Program-made: the position numbers and the translations under genes
NCBI RefSeq assembly: GCF_902779965.1
Contig: NZ_CACZDK010000001.1
Location: 1 to 64,000 of the forward strand
Reading direction: 5' to 3'
Length of the DNA: 64,000 nucleotides
Source: Fibrobacter succinogenes
GTDB taxonomy: Bacteria; Fibrobacterota; Fibrobacteria; Fibrobacterales; Fibrobacteraceae
In this document: positions 52,109 through 60,617 of the stretch, one piece after another
Position numbering within the stretch: position 1 is the stretch's first letter
How the letters are laid out: each line of letters begins with the position of its first letter
Notes under the pieces: generated by a model
What the model saw: only the letters and a program-made list of their open reading frames with translations
The model's database searches: none
Told to the model about the DNA's origin: nothing

Positions 52109-52149
52109 TAGTCGTCAACCTCAATGAGTTCATGTTCGATTGTTATCAT
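52108..52149 (-). pseudogene. YefM-family antitoxin tail relic
   Basis: MITIEHELIEVDD and a stop overlapping the yoeB ATG (TAATG), the usual YefM-YoeB junction. EHELIEVDD resembles the C-terminus of YefM/Axe antitoxins. Nothing of the DNA-binding domain is recognisable upstream. Confidence 0.6.
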
Positions 52150-52363
52150 TTTTCTTTCTCGTTTGGGGTCTTCTGTTTCTTATTCATTTGTGATTTCCTT
52201 GATTTATTGTTAAAACGTTTTTGAATACAAAAGTTTCTTTCATCTTTTAAAAAAAATAAAATGTAATGTCATATTATGTCATTGTGAAAATGAAAAAATA
52301 GAATGTCATAATATGTCAGTCTGTGAATCTATATTTGAAAAAGTCCTAAACGAGGTGCTCTTT

Positions 52364-53119
52364 ATGCAGAAAACATTTTCACAATTTCAACTCAAGCAGA
52401 TTCTCTCCTCGTCCAATCCAAATGCCGAAATCGAATTGCATAAGGACGAATTTTTTGACTTTATTGATCGTTACATGGTGGGTTGCGAGCATAAGAATTT
52501 CCATTGCGAAGGCGATGTCTGGGAACATACGAAACTTGTAATCCAAAATGTCGTTGCAGAAGAACACGATTGGATAGATGTGTTGGCAGCGTTGCTTCAC
52601 GATGTGGGGAAGAAAAATGCTCTAGAACGCAACGATGGCAAGAATATGCAGGGGCATGAAATTGAAGGGGCCCGCATTGCTTTTGACTGGCTTGTGAAAA
52701 TGGGCTTTGACCGAGAAGCCCGAGAGCAGGTTCTTTGGATTATTCGCAATCACATGAAAGCTTTGGATTTAAAGGTCATGCATTCCAAATACAATATTTG
52801 GCAGTTGGTGAAACATCCTCTGTTTTGGCGGTTGCAACGCTTGGCTCGTGCCGATTGTAAATCGACTTTGAACGTAGATGGCAAACCGAGGGATTGTTTT
52901 GATGATTTTTTGAAACGCCCGATTGTTGCGGAGTGTCTTGAAAAAGAAATGCCTGCCGCAATTGTTGAGGCTGAGGTTTTTGCTTCGCAAAAATGGGATG
53001 ATTTTCGCTTGGAAAAGGCTCTTGCATTTTGCCATAAGATGCAAATCAATGGGGGAGTTGTCTCCAAAGAAAGTTTAATTCGTGCCGCCATCAACTCTAT
53101 AGGAGGTAACAATGGTTGA
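52364..53119 (+). CDS. HD-domain phosphohydrolase
   Basis: 251 residues from the ATG at 52364 (GAGG upstream). The HD-domain metal ligands are complete: VWEHTK, LLHDVGKK, MQGHEIEGA and IIRNHMKAL. The layout resembles the HD domain of CCA-adding enzymes and other stand-alone nucleotide or RNA phosphohydrolases, without the nucleotidyltransferase part. The substrate is unknown. It overlaps the next gene by 8 bp, so the two are probably translated together. Confidence 0.75.
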   Translation: MQKTFSQFQLKQILSSSNPNAEIELHKDEFFDFIDRYMVGCEHKNFHCEGDVWEHTKLVIQNVVAEEHDWIDVLAALLHDVGKKNALERNDGKNMQGHEIEGARIAFDWLVKMGFDREAREQVLWIIRNHMKALDLKVMHSKYNIWQLVKHPLFWRLQRLARADCKSTLNVDGKPRDCFDDFLKRPIVAECLEKEMPAAIVEAEVFASQKWDDFRLEKALAFCHKMQINGGVVSKESLIRAAINSIGGNNG

Positions 53120-53765
53120 TAACTTTAAGATTATTCGATCGATGCTCAAGTTCGAGAATCCTGGCGATTGCTATTACGTTCAGCTGCTCCGCAGGCAAAG
53201 TGACGATCCGAAAATTGGGGGCGTTTCAGACCCTGCGTATCACGGTAATATGCATAGTCGCTCTATCAAAGATTACTTTATTTCATCGCTGGAGCATTTT
53301 GACGATGTTGAAAAAGAAATCAAGACGATTTGCGAAGTATTTAATGTGCGGGCTTACATTCGCTTGAACAAGCGGACGTTCAAGGATATTTCGATGGTCA
53401 TCTTCAAGCATATCACCGAAGAAATTTGTTCCGGTGAAACGTTTGCTCCGCCGCTTCATTTGGTGGCACGAGCCGCAGGCCGTGCAAATGGCGCTGGCAA
53501 ATCGAAAACTTGGATTGTCGATGTGGATGCGGAGTTCGTTCCGTATAAGCAGGCGATTCGTGAAATGATCGAAAAGTGTGAGCCGTTCCAGTCGGCAAAT
53601 GATATTGTAGAAATCCAGACGAAAAACGGATTTCACCTGATTGCGAAGCCTTTCAATACTTTAAGAATGGATGAGCTTTGGCAATTGTTCTGCTCTGAAA
53701 ATAAAATTGATTTGCCGCGTTTCGACATCCACAAGGACAATCCGACAATTCTGTATGTGAAGTAG
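53112..53765 (+). CDS. Hypothetical protein with DxD and GFH motifs, coupled to the HD gene
   Basis: 217 residues with AGGAGG before the ATG. No family firmly recognised. Residues 134-139 read WIVDVD and residues 172-176 NGFHL, followed by hydrophobic strands and FDIHKD at 204-209. This spacing recalls the hhhDhD and sxH motifs of archaeo-eukaryotic primase/PrimPol folds, but the rest is unplaced and the resemblance could be chance. Coupling to an HD phosphohydrolase suggests a nucleic-acid or nucleotide role (inference). Confidence 0.6.
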   Translation: MVDNFKIIRSMLKFENPGDCYYVQLLRRQSDDPKIGGVSDPAYHGNMHSRSIKDYFISSLEHFDDVEKEIKTICEVFNVRAYIRLNKRTFKDISMVIFKHITEEICSGETFAPPLHLVARAAGRANGAGKSKTWIVDVDAEFVPYKQAIREMIEKCEPFQSANDIVEIQTKNGFHLIAKPFNTLRMDELWQLFCSENKIDLPRFDIHKDNPTILYVK

Positions 53766-53789
53766 TTCATTACCAATATCAAAAAAACA

Positions 53790-53812
53790 AACCCCACCAG
53801 AGGAGGGGCTTT
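53790..53812. terminator. Bidirectional hairpin between convergent genes
   Basis: ACCCCACC, AGA, GGAGGGGCT form a short GC-rich stem with one mismatch. On the minus strand it runs into GTTTGTTTTTTTG, suited to ending rpiA. Confidence 0.6.
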
Positions 53813-53880
53813 GCTTTGCGCGGTTTCGAATTGCGGTGCAGTTCCTATCGCGGCTTTTCAACCAGCGGTGTGCCGCATTT

Positions 53881-54570
53881 TTAGAACTCGATGAGTCCCT
53901 TGGCTTCGTCGGCGAGGATGACCTTTGTTGCCATGCCGACGAAAAGTCCGTGGCCGACAATACCGACAATGTGTTCCAGGTCGCGGGCGAGCTTGTCTGC
54001 ATCGGCGATGGGCGGGAACTTTGCATCGGCGATGAGGTTACCGCTGTCGCTGATTACCGGACCGTCCTTGCCAGGAGCGCCCATGCGAACTTTGACTTCG
54101 CCACCGAGCTTTTTCACGCGTTCGGTCACGACGGCGATTGCACCCGGAATGATTTCGAGAGGTACGGCGAACTTGGTGCCGAGCTGCTGCACGGCCTTGC
54201 CGGAGTCTGCGATAATCACGTAGTTGTCCGTCATGGAAGCGACAATCTTTTCGAGGAGGTGTGCTGCACCGCGGCCCTTGATGAGGTTGCGGTTCGGGTC
54301 GATTTCGTCGGCGCCGTCGATAACCATGTCGAGGTGGCTGACTTCGCCCATTTCCTTGAGCGGGATGCCGAGGCTACGGCATTGGAGCGTTGTGCTCCAG
54401 CTGGTGGAGACGCCTGTCACGTGGATGCCTTCGGTCTTGATGCGTTCTGCAAGGCGGTTCACCATGTGTGCCGCCGTACTGCCAGTGCCGAGACCGACTG
54501 TCATTCCGTCCTTAATCATGTCCGCAGCACGAACGCCTGCAGCCTTCTTGAGTTCATCCATCGATGCCAT
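53881..54570 (-). CDS. rpiA: Ribose-5-phosphate isomerase A
   Basis: 229 residues. The ATG at 54570 overlaps the stop of the slyD-like gene (TAATG) and has GGAG 8 nt upstream, so it is preferred over an ATG nine bases earlier. Motifs: VGLGTGSTAAHMV, VIDGADEIDPNRNLIKGRGA and DSGNLIADAKFP, as in RpiA. It interconverts ribose-5-phosphate and ribulose-5-phosphate in the pentose phosphate pathway. Confidence 0.95.
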   Translation of the reverse strand: MASMDELKKAAGVRAADMIKDGMTVGLGTGSTAAHMVNRLAERIKTEGIHVTGVSTSWSTTLQCRSLGIPLKEMGEVSHLDMVIDGADEIDPNRNLIKGRGAAHLLEKIVASMTDNYVIIADSGKAVQQLGTKFAVPLEIIPGAIAVVTERVKKLGGEVKVRMGAPGKDGPVISDSGNLIADAKFPPIADADKLARDLEHIVGIVGHGLFVGMATKVILADEAKGLIEF

Positions 54571-55199
54571 TAGCGCCATCTCCTTTCGTTTGAATCAAAA
54601 TTGTCGTCGCCCATGCGATTGTCGTAACTGTCGTAGTTATCGTAGCCGTCGTAATCGTCTTCGTCCGGGAATCCGGATTCCTGTTCGGTAAAGCTTGCGT
54701 CTACGATGTCTATGACTTCGACGTTAAATGTCAAATCCTTGCCCGCAAACGGGTGGTTCCCGTCCACAATCACGGTGTCTTCGAGAATTTCCTTGATGGT
54801 GTAAATGCCGTCGCACTGGTCATCATCGCCATCCAGGTTCAAGTCGTCTACAAATTCTTCAGCGGTGTCCGGCAGCTGGAATTCGCGCATGTCGTTGTCC
54901 TGGAACATTTCGAGTTCCATGCCGAGCCAAAGCTCGCCAACTTCGCGCAGTTCTTCCTTGGGCACTGTGAGGATGAGGTCCTTGCGGTATTCTCCATAAC
55001 CCAAATTAGCGGGTATGTTTACGGTGAACTTTTCTCCCAAGCGGCGTCCGTTCAATGCGTCTTCGAGCCCGGGAATGATGTTGTTGTATCCGTGGATGTA
55101 CACGAACGGCTGTGAGGCGGGGACTTCTTCAAGAATCCTTTTGCCTTCTCTGAGGGTGTAGGCGATGCTCACCTTCATTTTGTCTTGGATGACTACCAT
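54570..55199 (-). CDS. SlyD-like FKBP peptidyl-prolyl isomerase
   Basis: 209 residues. The FKBP halves (KVSIAYTLREGKRILEEVPA, FVYIHGYNNIIPGLEDALNG and IVDGNHPFAGKDLTFNVEVI) surround an enlarged insert-in-flap domain (residues of about 70-145). The C-terminus is Asp/Tyr/Asn-rich (DYDGYDNYDSYDN) rather than the His-rich tail of E. coli SlyD. It catalyses proline isomerisation and acts as a chaperone. It is coupled to rpiA downstream. A TAAATTTG box lies 7 nt before the ATG. Confidence 0.85.
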   Translation of the reverse strand: MVVIQDKMKVSIAYTLREGKRILEEVPASQPFVYIHGYNNIIPGLEDALNGRRLGEKFTVNIPANLGYGEYRKDLILTVPKEELREVGELWLGMELEMFQDNDMREFQLPDTAEEFVDDLNLDGDDDQCDGIYTIKEILEDTVIVDGNHPFAGKDLTFNVEVIDIVDASFTEQESGFPDEDDYDGYDNYDSYDNRMGDDNFDSNERRWR

Positions 55200-55206
55200 A
55201 CGTGCC

Positions 55207-55214
55207 CAAATTTA
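55207..55214 (-). promoter_or_regulatory. TAAATTTG box before the slyD-like gene
   Basis: TAAATTTG, seven nucleotides, then ATG at 55199 on the minus strand. No Shine-Dalgarno site; a near-leaderless transcript is predicted. Confidence 0.5.
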
Positions 55215-55268
55215 GTAACTTTTACCAATTTCGCCACTTATATATTTTTGTTTTTCTAAATTGCAAGT

Positions 55269-55997
55269 ATGCTTTACGGTATTTGTTCTGATATCCATTC
55301 CAATGCCACCGCATTTAAGGCTGTTTTGGAGTCAATGCGGGATAACGGCGTGGAACGGAAGGTGTGCCTTGGGGATATTGTGGGTTATGGTGTCGATACA
55401 GATGAATGTGTCGACTTAGTTCGTGAAAACATGGATTTTTGCTTGATCGGGAACCACGATAGCGTGGCGGTCAAGAATGAATCGAGCGAGGGGTTCAATC
55501 CTTATGCAAAACAGGCGATTGAATGGACGCAAAAGCATCTGTCCAAGGAGTCTGTTGCGTATATCCGTTCGCTCCCGTACATTCACGAAGAGAATGATAT
55601 TTGTTTTGTGCATGCGTCGCCGTTGTCTCCGGCGGATTGGGTCTACGTGACCGACCTCGAAGATGCGCTGAACGCCTTTGACCATTTCTCGGAGCGTTAT
55701 TGCTTTGTGGGCCATACGCATAGCCCGGTCATCATTGCGAGCCGTCCTTTGGCAATTCCGAAGATTCTCGACGAGTACGAGTACGTGATTGCAAATACGG
55801 AGCGCTTGCTAGTGAATGTCGGCAGTGTGGGGCAACCTCGTGACCGCGACCCGCGTGCCTGCTGGTGCCTGCTCGATACCGAGACCAAGTGCGTGCGACT
55901 CATCCGCGTGGAATACGATATCCGCGAGACGCAAAGCCGCATGAAAAAGCAAGGATTGCCCTCGTTCCTCATCGACCGACTATCGGTAGGGAGATAG
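55269..55997 (+). CDS. Calcineurin-like metallophosphoesterase
   Basis: 242 residues. Metal-site motifs in order: CSDIHSN (residues 6-12), GDIVGYG, GNHDSVAV, FVHASP and GHTHSPVI. This matches the small YfcE/MJ0936-type phosphodiesterases. The substrate is unknown. The start has no Shine-Dalgarno site and a TAAATTGC box 4 nt upstream, close to the leaderless pattern. Confidence 0.85.
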   Translation: MLYGICSDIHSNATAFKAVLESMRDNGVERKVCLGDIVGYGVDTDECVDLVRENMDFCLIGNHDSVAVKNESSEGFNPYAKQAIEWTQKHLSKESVAYIRSLPYIHEENDICFVHASPLSPADWVYVTDLEDALNAFDHFSERYCFVGHTHSPVIIASRPLAIPKILDEYEYVIANTERLLVNVGSVGQPRDRDPRACWCLLDTETKCVRLIRVEYDIRETQSRMKKQGLPSFLIDRLSVGR

Positions 55998-56140
55998 CTA
56001 TGGGGTATGAGCACGGGCTCTCTTTGAGGAATGGGATCGCTCATAAAAGTTTGCTTTGAAAATTTAAGTAGGGATTAGATGTTTAATTTACGTTTGCTCA
56101 TAGCTCATACCTCAAAGGGCCGTAGGCCCGACCTCATAGC
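55998..56140. repeat. CTCATAGCTCATACCTC mosaic before rlmH
   Basis: GGGGTATGAGCACGGGCTC near the left end and TAGCTCATACCTCAAAGG, GACCTCATAGCTC near the right end form loose inverted copies. The right copy ends at the rlmH ATG. Confidence 0.5.
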
Positions 56141-56143
56141 TCT

Positions 56144-56605
56144 ATGAAATGGATTCTAGCTGTTTTTGGTCGTGCGGGCTCTCCGTTAATTGCGGAAGAG
56201 GTTGATAAGTATGTGAAGCGTTTGCGCGGTTCTGCTATGCCGCTCGAAGTGGTGGAGCTAAAGGAATCCAAGCTCGACGACCATGCCCAGGCGCTCGCTC
56301 AAGAAGCCGCTCTGTTCGAGAAAAAATTCCCGCGCAACGAATTTAAGCGCGTGATTCTCTCCGAAGAAGGCAAACTCATGGATACGGTCAAGCTTGCCGA
56401 TACACTCTCGGCACGTTTCCCCGGAAATATTGTGTTCTTGATTGGCTCGGCTTACGGCATCGATGAGAACTTGAAAAAGTCCGCCGACTTGCTTTTGAGC
56501 CTTTCTCCGTTGACTTTCACTCACGACCATGCTAGGATGATTACGGCCGAGCAACTCTACCGCGTCCAGATGGTCATGCAAAACCACCCGTATCATCATA
56601 GGTAG
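56144..56605 (+). CDS. rlmH: 23S rRNA pseudouridine-1915 N3-methyltransferase
   Basis: A 153-residue SPOUT methyltransferase of normal length. VFLIGSAYGIDENLKKSADL (SAM-binding knot) and the C-terminal MITAEQLYRVQMVMQNHPYH are diagnostic. It methylates pseudouridine 1915 in helix 69. The mosaic repeat runs right up to the ATG and no Shine-Dalgarno site is visible. Confidence 0.95.
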   Translation: MKWILAVFGRAGSPLIAEEVDKYVKRLRGSAMPLEVVELKESKLDDHAQALAQEAALFEKKFPRNEFKRVILSEEGKLMDTVKLADTLSARFPGNIVFLIGSAYGIDENLKKSADLLLSLSPLTFTHDHARMITAEQLYRVQMVMQNHPYHHR

Positions 56606-56768
<163 letters not shown>

Positions 56769-56771
56769 AAT

Positions 56772-57263
56772 ATGCTCATATCCGCGATTGTAGCTGTATC
56801 TGAAAACAATGTTATCGGGCGCGACGGGCACTTGCCGTGGCACCTTTCTCAGGACCTTAAGCGCTTCAAGGCGATTACCACGGGGCATGCGGTTGTTCTC
56901 GGTCGCAAGAATTACGAAGATATCGGCCGTCCGCTCCCGAACCGTACGAACTACGTGCTGACCCGTAACAAGGACTTTCAGGCACCGGGCTGCGTTGTCT
57001 GCTCGTCGCTCGACGGGGCTATTGAGTCCGCTCGTGCTGCCGGCGAAACGGAATGCTTTATCATCGGCGGGGCGGCGGTTTACCGCGAGGCGATGCCGCT
57101 TGTCGAAAAGCTTTATTTGACGAGAGTCTTGTCGCATGTGGATGGCGATGTTTATTTCCCGGAGTGGGGGGGATCCTTTCAAAAAGTGAGCGAAGAAGCG
57201 TTTCCGGCTGATGAAAAGAATGATTTTGCAACGATTTTCGAAGTATGGATACGAAAAAAATAA
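56772..57263 (+). CDS. folA: Dihydrofolate reductase
   Basis: 163 residues. VAVSENNVIGRDGHLPWHLS with the active-site Asp in LSQDLKRFK, VVLGRKNYEDIGRPLPNRTN and FIIGGAAVYREAM are the DHFR signatures. It reduces dihydrofolate with NADPH. The ATG follows directly on repeat sequence (AACTAATAACTAAT) with no Shine-Dalgarno site. Confidence 0.96.
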   Translation: MLISAIVAVSENNVIGRDGHLPWHLSQDLKRFKAITTGHAVVLGRKNYEDIGRPLPNRTNYVLTRNKDFQAPGCVVCSSLDGAIESARAAGETECFIIGGAAVYREAMPLVEKLYLTRVLSHVDGDVYFPEWGGSFQKVSEEAFPADEKNDFATIFEVWIRKK

Positions 57264-57298
57264 GATTCTATCGTCTTTAGAATTACTTATTATTAAGA

Positions 57299-58999
57299 AT
57301 GATGTTATTGAGGAATGGTAAGAGACTTTTAAAACTGTTGATTGCAGTGTTTGCCACTGTAATCGTAGCTTTATTTGTCATTAGTTTTAATGGCGCCTGC
57401 CGTCATAGCTTGTCTGACAACGTCATCAAGCTTAACGACGGTTGGTCTATATCTTTTTCTGATGTTCATCTCTCGGCTTTAGAGCATGTATCGGATTTCC
57501 GAGTCCCGTCGAATATAAAACCGGGTGATACCATTATCTACGAGCGCGACATGAAGAATGATTCCATTCCTTTGCCGACGACGCTTCGTTTTCATGCTTA
57601 TCATGTTGCTGTGGCTGTCTATGTCGATAGTGTTTGCTATTATCGTTATGGCTTCGAGCGTTTTAAAGAGGGAAAGCTTGTCGGTAGCGGCATCCATCTT
57701 GTGAACATGCCGGAGTTCATTGATAATCATAAAATCCGTGTGGTGACTGTTGTTACCGAAAGTGCAGCCGCAAAGTCGGTCACGTCTATTGAACTTTTAC
57801 GCTCTAATAGCATGACGGATTATTTTGCCAAGAATTTCGATTCCCTTACCATTGGTATTTTCCTGATTTTCTTTGGGATGATTGCCTTTATAACAGGCTG
57901 CTGTGCCGTTGGTTTTGAAAGGGCTTATTATCGTCTTATTTTGATAGGTCTTTTTGCGAGCTTGATGGGGCTTTGGACGCTTAATTACGCAAAGTGTATT
58001 CAGGTCTTCTCCGTCAATTATGCAATGGATACGACGTTGGAATATGTTTCGCTTTATCTGGCGGCAATTCCGTTTGGACTTCTTGTTATCAACATGCGTT
58101 CCGGAAAGATCGCTAAGTGGAAGCTGAATGTTCTAAAAGGTATTGTCGTCTTTGGAGTGTTGTTCTTTGTCGTGACCACCATTTTGCATGTGACTAATGT
58201 TGCGCATTATCCGGCATTCCTGTTAGTTTATCATCTCTATATTTTGCTCTCCTTCTTGTTCATGGTATTTTTCCGTGTATTCTATGAGCGTGGAGCGGGG
58301 TTGCAAGAAAAAATTCTTACGTCTGGAACTGTTGTTTTCGTCTTGTTTGGTATTGCGGATCTGTTCCGTTATAATGTGCAGAACTTGTTCGGTTTGGAAA
58401 AGTCGTTCCTGGATGCAACGTGCTTGCCTGTGGGAACGCTCCTGTTCATTGTGCTATTGATGGTGGGCTACCTCGTTTACATGTACGGAGAATTGATGGA
58501 CAAGACCGAAAAGGAAGTTCTCCGCCAGATTGCGTATAGGGATGCTTTGACAGGCATTTACAACCGTGCTAAGTGCGAACGCATTTTCGAAATCTTGAAT
58601 CATGATGATAGCGATTATGCTATCGTGAGTATCGATGTGAATGGACTTAAGTATGTGAACGACACATTTGGACATTCTGCTGGCGATAAGCTCTTGTGCT
58701 CTTTTGCCGAAGTGTTCAAGGAAGCGTTCGATGGTGTTGGTACGACTATCCGTATGGGTGGTGATGAATTTGTGGCGATTATTCGCACCGAACATCTCTC
58801 GGATCTGAATAACGCGCTAAAGAAAATGGTGGCTTTGGAGAAAGATGCCAAGTTGCCGATTCCTGTTACGCTGAATGTGGCTTACGGTTACTCGGTTCGC
58901 CGTTGTGGTGATGCGGTCACGGCTATGGATGTTTACCGCATGGCCGATGCAAATATGTACGCCATGAAACTCGCCTCCAAGCAGCAGCGAATGGCGTAG
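57299..58999 (+). CDS. Membrane diguanylate cyclase (7TM-type sensor plus GGDEF)
   Basis: 566 residues. An N-terminal helix, an extracytoplasmic domain (residues of about 30-175), seven hydrophobic segments (FGMIAFITGCCAVGF onward), and a C-terminal GGDEF domain starting RDALTGIYNRAKCERIFE. The active-site loop is intact (RMGGDEFVAI). No RxxD inhibitory site is seen five residues upstream. The layout matches 7TMR-DISM receptors coupled to cyclic-di-GMP synthesis. It begins 35 bp after folA. Confidence 0.9.
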   Translation: MMLLRNGKRLLKLLIAVFATVIVALFVISFNGACRHSLSDNVIKLNDGWSISFSDVHLSALEHVSDFRVPSNIKPGDTIIYERDMKNDSIPLPTTLRFHAYHVAVAVYVDSVCYYRYGFERFKEGKLVGSGIHLVNMPEFIDNHKIRVVTVVTESAAAKSVTSIELLRSNSMTDYFAKNFDSLTIGIFLIFFGMIAFITGCCAVGFERAYYRLILIGLFASLMGLWTLNYAKCIQVFSVNYAMDTTLEYVSLYLAAIPFGLLVINMRSGKIAKWKLNVLKGIVVFGVLFFVVTTILHVTNVAHYPAFLLVYHLYILLSFLFMVFFRVFYERGAGLQEKILTSGTVVFVLFGIADLFRYNVQNLFGLEKSFLDATCLPVGTLLFIVLLMVGYLVYMYGELMDKTEKEVLRQIAYRDALTGIYNRAKCERIFEILNHDDSDYAIVSIDVNGLKYVNDTFGHSAGDKLLCSFAEVFKEAFDGVGTTIRMGGDEFVAIIRTEHLSDLNNALKKMVALEKDAKLPIPVTLNVAYGYSVRRCGDAVTAMDVYRMADANMYAMKLASKQQRMA

Positions 59000-59212
59000 G
59001 GGAAGTTACTAGTTACTAGAAAATGGCGTAGTCATCCTCGAACAAAGTGTGGGGATCCATACAGTTTTAATTTAGAACTTAGACCGCTTCGCTCTTAGAA
59101 CTTAGATCTTTGGTTCGACAGGCTCACCAACCTTTAAGGTCCCTGAGCTTGCCGAAGGGCCAACTAAGTTCTACAAAAAGTTCTGCCAACTAAGTTCTAC
59201 AAAACTTTTCTT
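58999..59212. repeat. Mosaic and short palindromic element
   Basis: AAGTTACTAGTTACTAG, GTCATCCTCG...GGGGATCCATACAG (59031-59064), TTTAGAACTTAGACCGCTTC, GGTTCGACAGGCTCACC and CCAACTAAGTTCTACAAAA. No gene seen. Confidence 0.6.
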
Positions 59213-59242
59213 TCGCACATTTTTTTGATTAGATTTTGGACT

Positions 59243-60526
59243 ATGATTGAGTTCAATATCTTTTATAAGTTGGCGGCGGCGCTGGGTATCGGCTTTATTA
59301 TCGGTATGCAGCGTGAAAATTCTTATTCCCGTAATAATTCTCGGCATCCAGCGGGTCTTTGTTCGTTTTCGATTGTGAGCCTTTGTGGCGCCTTGTCGTG
59401 CTATTTGGGCGAATTTATGGATTCGATTGTTCCCTTTGTAACGGGGCTTGTAGTAGTTGGGCTTTTGCTTGTGGCAAGCCATGTGGCGTACGGACTTTCG
59501 AATCGCGAAAATGGCGGGCCTGCGGGTGTTACGACGAGTACGGCTCTCATCATGATTTATTTCCTTGGCGCGCTTTGCTGGTTCAATCGCCTTTTGGAAG
59601 CGTGCATTCTCATGATTGTTCTGCTGTGGTTGTTGGCGGTCAAGCGGCAACTCCATGAATTTGCAAAAAAGCTTTCGTCCGAAGATATCATGGCAACGGT
59701 CAAGTTTGCGGTGATTTCTTTATTGATTTTGCCGTTCTTGCCGAATCACGCTTTTGGCCCCCCTGGGCTAGAAGTGCTGAACCCGCATACGATTTGGCTT
59801 TTTGTGGTTTTTATTTCGGGTATAGGCTTTGTGGGCTATGTGCTTATTAAGGTTGTTGGGCCGGGCAAGGGCATTTGGCTTACGGGCCTTTTAGGCGGGC
59901 TTGCTAGCAGCACCGCACTGACGCTGAATCTTGTGGGGCGCAGTCGCGATAATGAGCAGTATGCGGCCGATTTTACGCTCGGCATTGTGCTTAGCTGGTC
60001 TGTGATGTATGTGCGACTCTATTTGATTTGCGTGTTCTTGGTGCCTTCGCTTGCGATGCCCCTTTTGGCGCCATTGATTGTTCCCGTTGTGCCCGGGCTT
60101 GGGTATGCCCTGTATCTGAAAATTCGCGAGTCCAAAAATCATCTGCAAAAAACGACTGATTTTAACAATCCGTTTAAGCTCTTGCCGGCGGTCAAGTTCG
60201 GCTTGGTATTCACGGTCGTGATGTTTTTGGCGAATGCGGCTCGCGTGTATTTAGGTTCGGGCGCTCTTATCGCGTGTAGCTTTTTGGGCGGTGCTGCTGA
60301 AATGGATGCCGTGGCGTTCTCGCTTATTGATATGTGCCGAAAGGCCGCTCTTGAAAATCAAAGCTTGATTTTGGCGCTCCTGTTTGCGAGCCTTGCAAAT
60401 ACAATAACTAAGGGCGGAATCGTTTATTTTCTTGGGGCTAAAGCGATGCGACGCCCGATTATTCCGGCGGTTGCGCTCATTAGCGGCGTGACTGTAGTCA
60501 TGATTGGGTTTTATTCGGTGGTGTAG
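59243..60526 (+). CDS. MgtC/SapB-type membrane protein with DUF4010
   Basis: 427 residues from the ATG at 59243. It has about 11-12 hydrophobic segments. The N-terminal third resembles MgtC/SapB (LAAALGIGFIIGMQREN, GVTTSTALIMIYFLGAL). The rest matches DUF4010 (FVVFISGIGFVGYVLIKVVG, GLLGGLASSTALTLNLVGRS, FLGGAAEMDAVAFSLIDM). Such proteins are linked to magnesium or stress physiology but their transport role is unsettled. An AGATTTTG box lies 4 nt before the ATG. Confidence 0.82.
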   Translation: MIEFNIFYKLAAALGIGFIIGMQRENSYSRNNSRHPAGLCSFSIVSLCGALSCYLGEFMDSIVPFVTGLVVVGLLLVASHVAYGLSNRENGGPAGVTTSTALIMIYFLGALCWFNRLLEACILMIVLLWLLAVKRQLHEFAKKLSSEDIMATVKFAVISLLILPFLPNHAFGPPGLEVLNPHTIWLFVVFISGIGFVGYVLIKVVGPGKGIWLTGLLGGLASSTALTLNLVGRSRDNEQYAADFTLGIVLSWSVMYVRLYLICVFLVPSLAMPLLAPLIVPVVPGLGYALYLKIRESKNHLQKTTDFNNPFKLLPAVKFGLVFTVVMFLANAARVYLGSGALIACSFLGGAAEMDAVAFSLIDMCRKAALENQSLILALLFASLANTITKGGIVYFLGAKAMRRPIIPAVALISGVTVVMIGFYSVV

Positions 60527-60555
60527 GCTTGTTTCAGTCATATTTTTTTGTGACG

Positions 60556-60600
60556 ATTATCCCTCTTTGTTCCCGTTTATATAATTTGAAATGGGATAAT
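60556..60600 (+). promoter_or_regulatory. Inverted repeat before thiD
   Basis: ATTATCCC (60556-60563) and GGGATAAT (60593-60600), 8-bp perfect arms around an AT-rich TTATATAATTTGA core that could hold the promoter. It may be an operator; no TPP-riboswitch core is present. Confidence 0.35.
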
Positions 60601-60617
60601 TTTTTAATGGGTGTATC

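Noticed and set aside
60527-60617. TPP riboswitch before thiD
   Set aside because: The 90-nt gap has no CUGAGA or ACCUGAUC-like core; only an inverted repeat is seen.
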